From Capitulum mitella (taxonomy: Eukaryota; Arthropoda; Thecostraca; Pollicipedomorpha; Pollicipedidae), in NCBI GenBank assembly GCA_030062745.1, contig CP099849.1, positions 23,858,144 through 23,922,143 on the forward strand: DNA of 64,000 nt, read 5' to 3'. Made by a program: the position numbers and the translations under genes. The notes under the pieces are model-generated. The model was not told the DNA's origin, did not search any database, and worked only from the letters and a program-made list of their open reading frames with translations. Of the stretch, positions 24,241 to 35,378 are shown one piece after another; within the stretch, counting starts at the first letter, position 1; every line of letters starts with the position of its first letter.

Positions 24241-26235
24241 CTTTGTACTGCAGTCAAGGTCCTGTAAAAAAGCTAAGGTTTCAAGTGTAAAAAGCCTCAG
24301 GAATTAAGAGTATGGAAACAGAATGAACAATGTCATGCTATCCAGTGCTCTCTCCACAGCTGTTACTACAAAGACCACCCGGACGTTCGGTGCCCCTGCA
24401 CAGCAGTGATGAAAGAACAAGCACTCACTGTGTGCAAACCACACAGCCACGCGCCATAGCCTCTGGGCCTGGAGGTAAGAGAACACCTTGCGCGATCGAG
24501 GTAATCAGACAGGGCTGGGCTTGAAGTATCTCCATAACTAATTGTAAAGGCAGCTTTTACAATTCCCGCAGCCTTTACAGTAGTCCACGGTGGCAAAAAT
24601 AAGAAATCCATCCAGCTGCTGGAGATACAACACGGTGGCGGTGAGGGCGACAGCCACGGTTTGCAAAACTTGTTACTTGAGATATTCATGGCCGAAAAAA
24701 AAACACAATGGGCCGGATTCTCATCCACCTCCCAGTAACGGAAGGATTGGCTGGGCGCCAAAATCGACTTTTGAAGGAAGGCCCATCTTTTGGAGGAGGG
24801 ACACTACGGGCACGAAGGCTTCCGGGGTGGCCGCAAGCAGGGGCACGGCCAGAACAAATTTCGGGGGCCTTAGGATCCCTAATACCCCCCCGCTGTGCCC
24901 CTGGCCGCAGGAAACAGAAAAATGCCTGAGTAAACACGACCGACGACCTCTGAGCAGGGCTCCTGGAAGTCCAAGGTCATATTTAACGTCAGTGATAACA
25001 GTTCATGCAACACATGTTTCCTGGCCCAGTTCACATAGACATTCTAAAAATGACATGTCAAAGAGATTTGGGCACAAATGAAATCTTGAAATGACCCAAT
25101 TTTGGTGCACATGCAATATTGCAACATTGTTCAGCCGCAAACTCGAGTATTACGAGCACGCTAGTGCTCTCAGCAATGCAAGAGCCGATATCCCCACTGG
25201 TCATAGAGTGTTCAACGGATGCCAACAGCTTCCACACTTAGCTGAAATCTACATGAAACTCCCAATGTTAAATTGCAAAACATGTTGCTCTGTTGCAAGG
25301 AAGTGTTGCGTAACTTCTACGCGACATACGTTGCAGAAGTCAGGAAAATTACGTCATATCTCTTGGCGTATAAAAATATTTTTTTTGCGTTCTCCAAGCT
25401 ACTTGGTAGCTGGAAATAAAAGATACATATTTGACTTAGGATGACTTAGCATGAGGTCAGGAGTGCTCCATAGAAAGTCTTGCTGATATGCAATGGAAAA
25501 CACAGTCGCCATGCATTGTAAAAGTACGAGCAATAAAGCGGCGAAGTAAAACTGAACATCGGAACTCAAAACAAGATCATCTTCATGTCGTCATCGAGGT
25601 ATGGTTCAAGATGCTTTCGTTTCCAAATGTATGTCAGTGTATGCACAATTCATGCAATGAAAATGGATGAAAATTTCAGGATGCTGCGTATATTCGTTTT
25701 GGAGGCATCTCAAAAATGCACCGCAGGGTTAGCGTTAAACGTTAGCATTATTTCATGTTATACATTAGTGTTAAGCATTAAACGCCCTTCTCCAGACATT
25801 GGCGGATTAAGGCATTATGCTAGTTTTCAGCGAAATCTAGGTTTTCGGCAATCATGCATCGTAGTGAATATCCGAATATCCGAGTGTGAAGCCAAATTTT
25901 TCGACGTCACCTACCCACAGCTGCAGCGTTCAGCTGACATGCCACCGTTGTCCGATCGCAACTGTGTTTTCCCAGATCGGCCGGGTGTCGGCAAATCTGC
26001 TTCGCAACGTCCGCGAACACGACGAAGCACGCGGCAACCGCGCCGTCTTCGACGCGCTGGCAGTGGGGGAGGCGGGGGCTGCCATCGCCATGCGTACGGC
26101 CCCGCCCGCCAGGTGATGGCGCGCACCCGGCGCCTCTGAACCCGGCGGTGCCAGACTCGGCACACAGTGCAGTTGCGGCCCTCCGCGCCGCAAGCCCGGC
26201 TGTTCGCCGGAACTTCGCGTTTGAAGTGATGCTGG
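24241..26235. other. No recognisable gene upstream of the P-element remnant
   Basis: Shared with 54,326-56,340. Frames are short and differ between the copies. The last 350 bp (25,890-26,235) become GC-rich and may be further transposase sequence too decayed to identify. No THAP-type zinc finger is recognisable. Confidence 0.4.
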
Positions 26236-26239
26236 ATGA

Positions 26240-27185
26240 GTGACAGATACGAATGGCGCTGCCCACAAGCAGCTCGCAGTCCTTTCGGACCCGGAGGCAG
26301 CAATCGCCCAGATGAAGATCGGGCATCGCGCCGCCCTCCTGCCCTTCCAGAAGGGATTCCTGGTGATCATCAGGTCGATGAGGGGACTCGTGGCCGACAT
26401 GGTGGAGCGCCTGGATTCCAGTATGTACGTGCTGCCAGGTCGGATCAACCAGGATGTCCTGGAGTCGTTCTTGCACCTGATGCTGGGAAGGGTGGCGCTA
26501 ACTTTAATCCAAACCCCAGTGAAGCGAAGTGTCGCGTGAGGAACCTGGTTCTGATGTACTACTGAAGCTGGGGCTGAATCTGGTAGCAGCGAACCAGACT
26601 GCAGCTGCAACCCAGCAAATGGGTGACGTCGACGATACTGTCATGTTTGACCTCGTCGACTTCGTGGAGGAGAAGACTGTGTAAGAGAACCAAGCTTCTG
26701 CGGACTTTGCAGACATGGAGTCGCAGCTGTAGATGTTGACCACCAGCACTGGACGCCGCTAACAGCCGCCAGCTCTTCACCGATCGACCCACAGACTGGA
26801 GTCTCGTCGGAGCGGTACGGCATGGCTCACGCGGCTGGCCATGTGTCGGCCAAGTGCCGCAAGACTGACTCGACGCTCTGCGCTTCATCGGCGCATGCAG
26901 ATGAGCAGGCACCAGTCAAGACTATGTGGACCCGGCTCCTCAGCCATGGTGGTCTGAACGCCCCGACCGCCAAGTGGATGGCCCAGTTCGAAACCATGGA
27001 GGGCGCCCTCTGCCGGCACCACCATCTAGAGCCGGACGGTCTCTCCCGCAGTCGCGGCGTGATCCGCGAAGTCACTGAGCTGTTGCGTGCGCAGCAGCCG
27101 ACATTGGATGTCAGAGTAGTCCGCCGCTTTGTTCGCCTCCGTACTTTTGTCCGCCTGGGTTGCCTCAACCGGGGACGGCGCCGCG
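26240..27185 (+). pseudogene. P-element (THAP9-like) transposase remnant, copy A
   Basis: Central part: IGHRAALLPFQKGFLVIIRS, then VLPGRINQDVLESF. This matches the stretch of P-element and THAP9-type transposases that reads L..F.KGF....NS... followed by (R/K)(L/I)(N/S)QD.LE(S/N)FF. The following GGxNxNPTPxxF-type block is visible only in another frame, as FNPNPSEAKCRVRNLVL, so the frame is broken after ESF. A stop follows near 26,565. The C-terminal part resumes in the first frame from 26,822, with WTRLLSHGGLNAPTAKWM, GVIREVTELLRAQQPTLDV and VVRRFVRLRTFVRLGCLN, again as in P-type enzymes. The N-terminal THAP domain and most of the catalytic region are not recognisable, and no terminal repeats were found. 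The same breaks appear in copy B, so it was dead before the segment was copied. Confidence 0.72.
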
Positions 27186-27284
27186 ACGCGAAGGAAAAGC
27201 GAGAGGCACGGAAAAAAGGAGTTCTGCAGCTAAAGTGGCAAACGCTACTGCCACATGCCTCGTGGCCCAGGTGCCGCGCTCCTG

Positions 27285-27430
27285 TTGGTCCTGCCGCCAC
27301 CTACGGTCCTTCCGCCACCTTCCTGTTGGTGCTGCCGCCACCTACGGTCCTGCCGCCACCTGCCTGTTGGTGCCGCCGCCTACCTTCCGGCCCTGATGCC
27401 ACGTGCCTGTTGGTGCTGAAGCCGCTTACC
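27285..27430 (+). repeat. CTGCCGCCACCT-type minisatellite, copy A
   Basis: About three to four units of 40-45 bp combining CTGTTGGT, GCCGCCACCT and ACGGTCCT. Copy B has fewer units at 57,385-57,495, so this array also varies in length between the copies. Confidence 0.6.
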
Positions 27431-27499
27431 TGTTGGTCTTGACGTCACCGCCGCTTGCCGTGCGGCCCGTGGAGCCGCTGTGAATCTGACACCTTGGAG

Positions 27500-29060
27500 T
27501 GAGCAGCTAACACCAGCTGTCCCAGTTTGATCTGCCCGGTTTGCATCGGCGTAACTTTCCGATTACTTACTAACGGCCCTTTCTGGAGGAAGACCGCGTG
27601 TGTCACTAACAGCCACAAGTTTCAGGTGTTTACGCACAAAGTAGAGCAAGGCATCCGTGTCTTTAGGTCTTTTGGTATAGCTATCTGATTGGTAGGCTTG
27701 CCGCCCGTTTTATACACTTTTTTACATCGTTAATGGCTAAGGCCACCTCCGTTTTATTTGTGCCCTACTACAGGCGCCGAAGTTCTCCACATTCAAGGGG
27801 TGTATTGGTGTTCCATTCCATTTGTTTTTTCCTGTTTTCCTATCCGACTTTTTGACAAGAAGGCGCGATGGAATGAAATTGAAGTTAAATCGGAAGAAAC
27901 GCTCGATTGACACCGATGTGCTGGCAAAATGAATTCGCTTAAAAGAGCGGAGATGTAGGACAGATGGATACTAAAATGCTCGCGCCGTCCCATCGGTGTC
28001 GCGCGCCGGCCGCCCACTGTGTGACACGGCATTCCAGATCCATTTCTGTGCTGTGGGTCATTAAGGTTCTTCTATAGCAGCTGCCTCGCCTCACCCATAT
28101 ACCTAGTAAGCGTCCGAGCACATCACAGACGTCAAATTGCATGTGCGCCGCCAATCTGAGAAAATTGTTTGGAATGGCGAAAATGTCTCGCGATTATCGG
28201 GAGTTTCACTGAAAATGACCCTTATTGCGTGATATGCAAAGTTCCAGAAAATACCCCTCCGACGGAATATATGGTGTTTTTTGTCAAATTGACCCAAGAT
28301 ATGAAGAGAAAATGCCTATGGTATCATACTTAGATGTATTTTATTGATTCAAATGTTAAAAAAACACCGGAACTCTCCATCCCAAAATGGCGTATTTTCC
28401 CATTCCTCTCCATGTTGAAGGCGTCGCGCTATCGCACCGGTGACGTCACGTCCCAGGAGTTGCCAGGAACACTGATGGGGCCGACGGTGGCCGTGAAGCT
28501 AAAGGTTTCGTCGACTCGCTTTCCGCACTGACGGCTGGGATATCCTTCCACCTTTCATTGACATTGGGGGGCGTTCATTGGGCGTAATGTTAAGCCGTAG
28601 GCGCAACGCCGTGCCGAAGGCGTTGCTTAGGATACTAGAGGCCGCCGGCTGATAAAAAGGTGCGATCAGACTTGGTTCTGTCCAACAAAGAATCGTGGAA
28701 AAAACTTGGGATAGCTAGTTTTGATTTTGGCAGCGAATTTTTACGTCTCATACCATCGTTCATACGGCTTAGCGTTGTTTCTGTGCTTCTTACGCCTGCT
28801 TAGTGTAACGTTCACAGCCAGCTGCCGTTCGGTAGCCACGTTCCACTGAAGGCTGGTCCGTGTCGACGCATGATTTTTCACCCCGCTGAACTTGCACGGC
28901 GGAGCCAGCTGCCGCGCGTTCAGTGGGACTGCGCCGGTCCTTCCACAGATGGCGCTGGCCGTCCCGCGGCCACCACGGCGGCGAGTCGCCCACGGCCGGC
29001 AAACCGCCACCGCCACCGCCACTCGATCAGCGCAGGCAACACGTCGAACATATTGTACAA
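27500..29060. other. No recognisable gene between P remnant and ataxin-1
   Basis: Shared with copy B and moderately GC-rich. Short frames exist in both copies, but none resembles a known protein. The stretch 28,150-28,330 reads CVICKVPEN and YMVFFVKL; any likeness to a THAP finger is too weak to claim. Confidence 0.4.
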
Positions 29061-29061
29061 G

Positions 29062-29113
29062 TTTATTCTCACTTCAGAGCACGAGCGGATTCGGAAAAAT
29101 AATACACTTTATT
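29062..29113 (-). terminator. Two candidate polyadenylation signals of ataxin-1, copy A
   Basis: AATAAA on the minus strand at 29,113-29,108 and again at 29,067-29,062, about 610 and 655 nt beyond the stop. Both are kept in copy B (59,196-59,191 and 59,150-59,145). Confidence 0.55.
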
Positions 29114-29718
29114 AGTCACAGCTATTAAAATAAGTCCCAAACCACAGTGTGATATTATACTGCGCGGTCTCGACAGTGCGCCGCGTTTATCCCTGAGAAT
29201 TCGAAAGTCTGAGTGCGCGGTCGCCAGCCCGGTCGGCGGAGGCGCTCCGCCCCGGCAGGCCTCCGACGGCCCGCGACCGCCGCACCAGCTCGGGGCAAAC
29301 ACAGGAAACAGGGCCGGGCCGTCAGTGGGAACTCGCGGCCGACACCGGCCGGCGCGCAGACGCGACAGATAAAAAATATCACAGGACGAATGGCCCGGTC
29401 CGGCGCCGAACAGGAGCGCAGCGGACAGCCGCCGGGCGGCCGAGCCGACCACAGCCAGACAGCGAGGCGGGCGCCCCGCCGGACAGCGGAGCCGCTCCGA
29501 CTGGAGCTGGACAGTGACGTCACATGGACACGGCTGAATAGTGGGGGCGCAACGCCGCGGCCGAGGGCGGCGCCGGCGGGACGCGGCCGGACAGCGGAGC
29601 CGCTCCGACCGCAGCCGGACAGTGCAGCCGCTCCGGCCCGGCCTGGCGGCAGGGACGACAGCGGCGGCCGCCGCCGCCGCCGTCGCCGGCAGCCCGCAGG
29701 ACGACCGAGCCGCGGCCG

Positions 29719-29916
29719 CTAGTTGCCGGGCCGACCGCGGCCGGGGCCGTCGGCGGGCGGCGGCGCGCCGCGCGGCGCCAGCGACACGCACGCGTCGCCC
29801 ACGGCCAGCTGATGGCAGGGCAGGCCGTACTGCTGCAGCGTGCGCGCCGGGCTGCACGACGACCAGCCGCGGTGGAAGACGAAGAACGGGTGCTCCAGCT
29901 GCGCCTCGACAGTCAC
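29719..29916 (-). CDS. ATXN1: Ataxin-1, coding exon 3 (AXH domain end), copy A
   Basis: Starts after the acceptor ...TTCGCAG and reads VTVEAQLEHPFFVFHRGWSS, then CSPARTLQQYGLPCHQLAVG and DACVSLAPRG. This is the second half of the AXH domain, where human ataxin-1 has EYPFFVFGQGWSSC and LPCSKLSVGDVCISL. Exon 2 joins in phase 0, giving HRTE-VTVEAQ. A short Gly/Pro/Arg tail follows and TAG closes the frame at 29,719, so the protein ends soon after the domain. Confidence 0.93.
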   Translation of the reverse strand: MTVEAQLEHPFFVFHRGWSSCSPARTLQQYGLPCHQLAVGDACVSLAPRGAPPPADGPGRGRPGN

Positions 29917-30485
29917 CTGCGAACCGAGGCCACGGCCGGTCAGTCAACGCCCGCCCCGGACGCTGCGTGCGACGGTCGGCACGCCACAACCGCGGACAGG
30001 GAAAAGCGGATGTCGGGCCCCGCGGGACGTGACGGAGACCCCACCGGAAGACGCCGACACGACGTAAGAAGGCTGAGGCCGAACATGGATAGCTGACCGT
30101 TCTTAGCTTCACCCCGGCGTTGAGACAAACGAGCATGTGCACACCATGGCAATGTCTTAAAATGACTTCGAAGCAAGCTGCGTATTTTATCCAGTGTCAT
30201 TTCGTCCCATCTTCGGTTGCACGAGTACGCATATGAAAAACCAGGACTGCCGAAGATGGTATGATTTCATTTCCGAATGGTTATCTCACCTTGCCGGGAA
30301 CATTTTTCAGCTAACCATATCAAACGAAGTAAATCGCTGTATCAAGGTGGCAGCAGCCGGGCACAGTTGTGACTGACCCGTATCAAGGATCACTGCTCCG
30401 TACCTCTGCTCAGAGCGGGCCAATTCACATTCCATTTTCGTCCACTGACGGAATACTCGTTCCGTGCATCTGCCCCATGCAGGGC

Positions 30486-31113
30486 CCTCTGTCCCTCTGT
30501 CCCACCGTCCCGTGAGGGCCCTCTCCGTGTTCCGTACCTCCGTCCGGTGCAGAGCTCTCTCAGTGTTCCGTGCCTCCGTCCCGTCAGGATCCTCTTAGTG
30601 TACCGTACCTCCGTCCAGTGCGGGCCCTCTCAGTGTTCCATACCTCCGTTCGGTGAGGGCTCTCTCAGTGTTTCGTACCTCCGTCCGGTGCAGACCCTCT
30701 GTGTTCCGTACCTCTGTCCCATAAGGACCTGTGTTCCGTACTTCAGTCACATGAGGACCTGTGTTCCGTACCTCTGTCCCATGAGGACCTGTGTTCCGTA
30801 CCTCTGTCCCATGAGGACCTGTGTTCCGTACCTCTGTCCCATGAGGACCTGTGTTCCGTATTTGTCCCATGAGGACCCTCTCATGTACCTTACATTCCAT
30901 ACCTGCACACCTCCGTCCGGTGAGGGCCCTTTCAGTGTTCCGCACCTCCGACCGGCGCGGGCCCTCACAGATTTCCGTTGTTCCGTACCTCCGTCCCGTG
31001 ACGGCCCTCTCAGTGTTCCGTACCTCCGTCCGGTGCAGGCCCTCTCAGTGTTCCGTACCTCCGTCCGGTGCACGCCCTCTCAGTGTTCCGTACCTCCGTC
31101 CGGTGCGGGCCGA
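30486..31113. repeat. 35-bp minisatellite at the exon 2/intron 2 border, copy A
   Basis: Three near-perfect 35-bp units (31,009-31,043, 31,044-31,078, 31,079-31,113) and a long tail of diverged units, including four or five 30-bp versions at about 30,730-30,860. The unit contains TTCCGTACCTCCGTCCGGTG. Read on the minus strand this is the end of exon 2 plus the donor (CACCGGACGGAG, then GTACGGAA). The last unit overlaps the real exon 2 border at 31,094, so the array grew from that junction into the intron. Confidence 0.9.
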
Positions 31114-31251
31114 CGGCGAAGACGATGTGCGCGGTGCGGCCCAGCTCGTCTATGCGCGTTACCACGCTGCGGTCCAGCCGCAGCTCGGCCGACTGCTCGG
31201 CCGACGTCTCGAAGTCTTCGGTGCGCAGCTCCTCCACCCGCTTCAGTCGAC
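31094..31251 (-). CDS. ATXN1: Ataxin-1, coding exon 2 (AXH domain middle), copy A
   Basis: 158 bp between acceptor ...CCGGCAG and donor GAG|GTACGG. It reads GRLKRVEELRTEDFETSAEQ, then SAELRLDRSVVTRIDELGRT and AHIVFAVGPHRTE. Human ataxin-1 has GELKKVEDLKTEDF and VIQFAVGEHRAQ at the same places. The first codon (Gly) is split with exon 1 (phase 1); the end is in phase 0. The donor lies inside the 35-bp minisatellite unit, so behind it come further copies of the same exon-end/donor sequence. Confidence 0.93.
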
Positions 31252-31807
31252 CTGCCGGTCGCCGTCGCGCCGCGTCAGTGCCGCGTCAGGCCACACGGCG
31301 TCAGCGCAAAACTCCGCGAGCAGAGGTCACAGGGCGTCCGACACATACTCGGCCATCACAGGCCGCACGTCAGAACAGAGTCCGTCGCCGCGGTTCAAAC
31401 GACGTCAGTTCACCAGTCCCGCAATCGCAGATCGCGACGCGAACGCAGTCAGCCGGTCCGATAGCTTAGGCCTCCTGACGGGACAGCCGTCAGGAGACGG
31501 CTGTGCGGACGGTGCGGTGTCAGCGCCCCCGCCCGTACCCGCCGGGTGCGACCGCACCGCACCGCAATGTTTACCGACGGCTCCCGGCCGCGCCCCCTCC
31601 CCATCTAGTGGCATCGCGGACTCTGACCTCACCCCCGGCGCGCGCACCACGCCGGCGCTGATCGGGCAGCAGCACAGCGCGACCGGCTGTTGAGCGGCGT
31701 GACGTCACGCCGTGTGGGAGACCTAGCGATCGACCGGCGCGCCGGACGGGCGCGAGTCAACACTGGGCCGTTGCGACCGCGACAGCACCGCCGGTCCGGC
31801 AGCTCAC

Positions 31808-32690
31808 CATCAGCCAGCTCGATGATCGAGCCCATGCGGAAGTGCTCGGGAGGCGCGCAGTGATCGTTGTTGACGATGGATGGCATGTCGGAGCCGTCGC
31901 CCTCAGCGGCCGTGGCGGCGGCAGCGGCGGTGGCGGCGGGAGCGGAGGCGGGGACGGCGGCCGGCCGGTCGCGAGGCTGGGCCGGCTCCACGCGGGCCCG
32001 CTTGGGCGGCGGCGGCTGCTCACTGGCCGCCTCCGAGCCGGGCATGCGCGTCCTGGGCGAGCCGTCGGCCGGCGGCGGGCGGCGCGCCGCCGGCGACACG
32101 CCGCCGTACGGGTAGCCGGCCGCCGTCGGGGCGCCGGCTCGCGGCGGCGTGGCCGCGCCCGGGTACGCCGCCCGCCCGAGCTCGTAGACGCCGCTCACGT
32201 GCGGCGGGTAGTGGGCCGGCACGCGCAGCACGCCCTCCTTGGCGACGCCCGGCGCCGGCGGTCGGAAGCCGCACTGTTCGTCGGCCAGCGGCCGGAACGC
32301 CGGCGGCGCCGCCCTGGCGGCCGCTGGCGGCGCCACCAGCGCCTCCTTGCCGGGTGGCGGTCGGTAGCTGAGAGGGTACAGCTGTCGCGCGTCGGCGGGC
32401 GGCGGCAGCGGCGGCCGCACGGCGCCTGGCGAGCTCGGCGGCGCGTACGCCGGGTACGAGTACGGCTGGTAGACGGCGTGCGTGGTGGTCGGGTAGCCGA
32501 GCTGCAGCAGCGTGGCGGCCGCGACGCCAGGGTGATAGGACGGGTACAGCGCGGACGGGTCGGCGGCGGCGGGAGGCTTCAGCGCATCGCGGCCTCCACT
32601 CATCAAGCGGCCGAGCGGGGGCGCGTACAGCGGCGGGTAGGCCGGGGGCAGGCGCGGCTCACCGGCCGCCAGCGGCGCCGACAACAGCAT
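31808..32690 (-). CDS. ATXN1: Ataxin-1, coding exon 1, copy A (protein of 412 residues in all)
   Basis: Ataxin-1 family proteins are nuclear co-repressor partners that bind Capicua-type factors through the AXH domain. This exon codes 294 residues plus one base. Residues 1-210 are rich in Pro, Ala and Tyr. A likely nuclear signal, PPPPKRARVE, lies at 226-235, then an alanine tract at about 249-262. The AXH domain opens at about 282 with PEHFRMGSIIELADG (human FMKGSIIQLANG). The donor is GATG|GTGAGC. The three exons (883, 158 and 198 bp) join in frame without a stop. The start at 32,690 is the first ATG after a good acceptor (GTTTCAG at 32,705-32,699), so a 5' untranslated exon probably lies upstream. 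There is no polyglutamine tract. The amino-acid sequence of this exon looks the same in copy B. Confidence 0.93.
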
Positions 32691-32699
32691 GGCAGCACC

Positions 32700-34440
32700 T
32701 GAAACACGGACACAGGCCGGACGTCACGACAGCCCGCCACTCGGCGGCCTGCACGCTCGGGCCGGGCACACGGCCACGTCCGCGGACCACTCGGCGTCGG
32801 GGCGGCGCGGCCAGTCACGCGACCGGCCGGATTGTCCGGCGACGCCGCGCTCCGGGCGCCCTGACCTTTCCCGGAACATGACAGACGGCCGACTGACCAG
32901 GAGCCGCCCGCGTGCCAACACGAGCCGCGAATGGGAGCTGCTTCGGCATGCGGTTTAGCCCACTGCCCACTGGGACTCACATGAAGGTGATCTGACATTC
33001 CTTCCCACGCGGCCAGTGCACCTACCCTGAAACTGGTTGCCGCAAACACAACATTCGTAATCATGGCTTTCACACGTGGAGGGAGTGCAAAAGGACAGAA
33101 AATGCCGATAACGGTGGCCCACGACATCCGTCGGCGAGCGGACGCCGACCGGTCGTCTGGTACGCCTCGCTCAAACGTCCCGAGACGCCCGGGGCGCCTG
33201 CTGCTGTCAGTGGCGCCCACGTCGCGAGGTCGACACGGTCAGACGAAGGCGCGTGCTCGCCGCTCCATAACTCTGCGGTCCCGCAGCCCCAGGCCAGGGC
33301 GCCGTCTGACGGCCGGCCGGCCGCCGCCGGCCCGACAAGCGGCAAAAGCGGCAGCGCGCGCGCCGCGCGCCGGCCGACACCAGGCCCGCCAGCACCGGCG
33401 CTGGCCCAGCCGGCGCGACGGCCAGGCCGGCGGCAGAAAAACACGGCGACGGTGGCCTGGTCACCGTCGATCACTGCACCGGCTCCTGTCTGCGGACGGC
33501 GCCGATCGGCGGAGAATAACGCCGGACAGCGGAAAACAGCAGCGTGCGGCGGAGAACAACGCCGGACAGCGGCGAATAGTGGAGAACAGCGGCGGACAGC
33601 GGAAAACAGCAGCGTGCGGCGGAGAACAACACCGGACAGCGGTGAAGAGTGGAGAACAGCGGCGGACAGTGGCTGCAGACGGCGGAGGGCAGCCGGAAAC
33701 AGCACGCGGCCACCAGGAACGCGAGGCGGCGGCGGCCGGACGTGCGACGGACGCGGGGCTGCGAGCCGCGTGACTCCGTTCCGGTGGCCGCGGAGCGAAG
33801 CTGCTCGCCGGCCGACCCCGCCCGCCGACGGCCGGCGAGCTCACCCGGCACGCCGCGGTCGAGTGCGGTCCCGCCCGAGCGGCGGCGCCGCGTCAGCGCT
33901 CGCCTGCGCCGCCCCCCAGTCGCGCCATGAACGCCTCGCTGGCGTGACGAGCGCGGCTCGGCGGCCGGCCGGCGCGGCGCCGCCCCGTGTTTGCCGACCG
34001 TGAGCGGGCCGGCCGGACCTGCCGTGCAGCTGCACAGTTCAAACACGGCCGCCCCAGACCGACGGCACGGCCACGGCGGCCGTCGCAGGCAAGGTCAGCC
34101 GCGGCCGGCGCCGTCCGTGACCGGCGTGTCGGCACGCGAGCCTGCCGCCGACTGCTCAAAGGGCCGCATCAACCACGCATGGGCAACAGGGGGGGGGGGG
34201 CACGCGGCGTACGGCTGCTTTGTGCAGCTGTCTGGCGTAACGCGATGCCGTCCGGTGAGCAGAGCCGGGCGGAGGAGACGGTCCCACCTGGGTCAGCCCG
34301 CCCCTGAGGAGACGGCCCGGCTTGGACCAGCCCTGAGACCTAATCGGACGCCGTCCCGCTCCCAGCGGCGCTGTGACGCCGTTCCGCTACCCACGGCGCT
34401 TTGTCGCCGACCAGGCAGAACCTCAGTCTTTTCCCAAGTA
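32700..34440. promoter_or_regulatory. GC- and CpG-rich region upstream of ataxin-1, copy A
   Basis: The CG dinucleotide is very frequent and stop-free frames occur on both strands, as expected from composition alone. It lies just upstream of the ataxin-1 start codon and its putative 5' acceptor. A promoter and first non-coding exon are likely in or beyond this stretch, but no core promoter element is clear. The first 570 bp are shared with copy B. Confidence 0.4.
33490..33680 (+). repeat. GGAGAACA(A)CGCCGGACAGCGG minisatellite
   Basis: Nested repeat: short units such as GGAGAACAGCGGCGGACAGC arranged in two larger blocks of about 90 bp that share AAAACAGCAGCGTGCGGCGG. Confidence 0.75.
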
Positions 34441-35162
34441 GCTCGAAATTCCATCGCCGACTAGACACCTGGATGTGCACTGCATGTTCCATTGGCTCAG
34501 AAATTCAGCCTTGGATTATCTGATCAATCTTGGTTCAGGAGCCTCTAAGCCCGACAAAAGCTTTGAACACGAATTCCATGAAGTCCGGGTATTTCTGGAC
34601 AAGATTGCTGGTTGCTGACAACTCCCCGTAGGAATGCAGTAAGCTGGCTGAATCACGCATACTTTGTTGAGTTTTCTTCCATTAAACGGAAAATCTTCCT
34701 TTACCCAGTCCGTAAAATGGGCCAAGGAAGCCGCGGTTAATACTCAAAAACAAAAAATGTTATGCCACAATCTCCTTTCTTATTCAGTGCGATAAAAGTC
34801 CCATACCATCCATGATTTTACTGTCGCAGAATCTATCCACCTCTTATGTTAACGAACCGAAGTTGGTTGATGAATCATTCCGCCGAGGGTTTAAATCGGC
34901 CTCACACGAGTCGAACTCCAATACCCAAGACCTATGTAACACCGAAAGGAGCCCATGCATTCTGACGTGGTCTGCCGCCGCGTGCCATCGGCTTTCCAGC
35001 TGTGGGACGCGGCTGTGAGACCTCAGCGACGGCACAGGATCAACACGCGACTGCGATACGGGACTCTCACAACCTGACCACAGCCGCACGGTGGGCGGCC
35101 GACGGTCAGGGGCCGGAGGCCGGCCCTCCCTCGGAGCTGGTGCCGGCAGCAGACATAGAAGG

Positions 35163-35262
35163 CTCCAGGCGGATACAGCAGCCTCCAGGCGGATACAGCA
35201 GTCTCCAGGCGAGCACAGCAGTCTCAAAGCGGACACAGCAGCCTCCAGGACACAGCAGTCTC
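35163..35262 (+). repeat. 20-bp minisatellite (five units)
   Basis: Five tandem units close to CTCCAGGCGGATACAGCAGC. Units 1 and 2 are nearly identical; the others carry substitutions or a 3-bp loss. Confidence 0.85.
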
Positions 35263-35313
35263 GATAAAGAGGCGTCGAATCCCTCCTCTCGTCACGGAGG
35301 TGGGATACACCGG

Positions 35314-35378
35314 ACGTGACGGGGTGGCACACACAGGACGTGACGGGGGATGCGATACCAGGACGTGACGCGAGGTGG
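35314..35378 (+). repeat. GGACGTGACGGGG repeat (three units)
   Basis: Three units of about 25 bp, each with GGACGTGACG. The TGACG core resembles a CRE half-site, but no function is implied. Confidence 0.5.

Larger units (their letters stand above)
20100..33271 (+). repeat. Duplicated segment, copy A
   Basis: Collinear with 41,256-64,000, beginning at AAGAGACATTCCCCACAGG. It contains the foldback-like element, a decayed P-element transposase and a whole ataxin-1 gene. By eye, single-base differences from copy B run at a few percent. Copy A lacks two blocks present in B: 43,114-46,676 and about 48,777-54,143. It also has a shorter minisatellite in ataxin-1 intron 2. The end coordinate is where copy B meets the window edge; the true end is unknown. 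Confidence 0.9.

Noticed and set aside
28150-28400. Possible THAP zinc finger (CVIC...YMVFFVKL) near the P-element remnant
   Set aside because: It lacks the C2CH spacing and the conserved proline and tryptophan context, and lies downstream of the transposase C-terminus, the wrong order.
29069-30142. 357-residue minus-strand frame over ataxin-1 exon 3 (also 59,152-60,225)
   Set aside because: It reads a different frame from the AXH exon, has Arg/Ala/Pro-biased composition and no family likeness, and exon 3 is clear in its own frame.
31842-32702. 286-residue plus-strand frame (also 62,570-63,430)
   Set aside because: Antisense of ataxin-1 exon 1; arginine- and glycine-rich by composition only.
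33063-34464. Several 100-240-residue frames on both strands in the GC-rich upstream region
   Set aside because: Stop codons are rare there by composition. Frames overlap on both strands, include a minisatellite, and match nothing known.
34880-34960. tRNA-like T-loop (GGAGTTCGACTC on the minus strand)
   Set aside because: No matching acceptor stem, D-arm or anticodon arm could be folded by eye.
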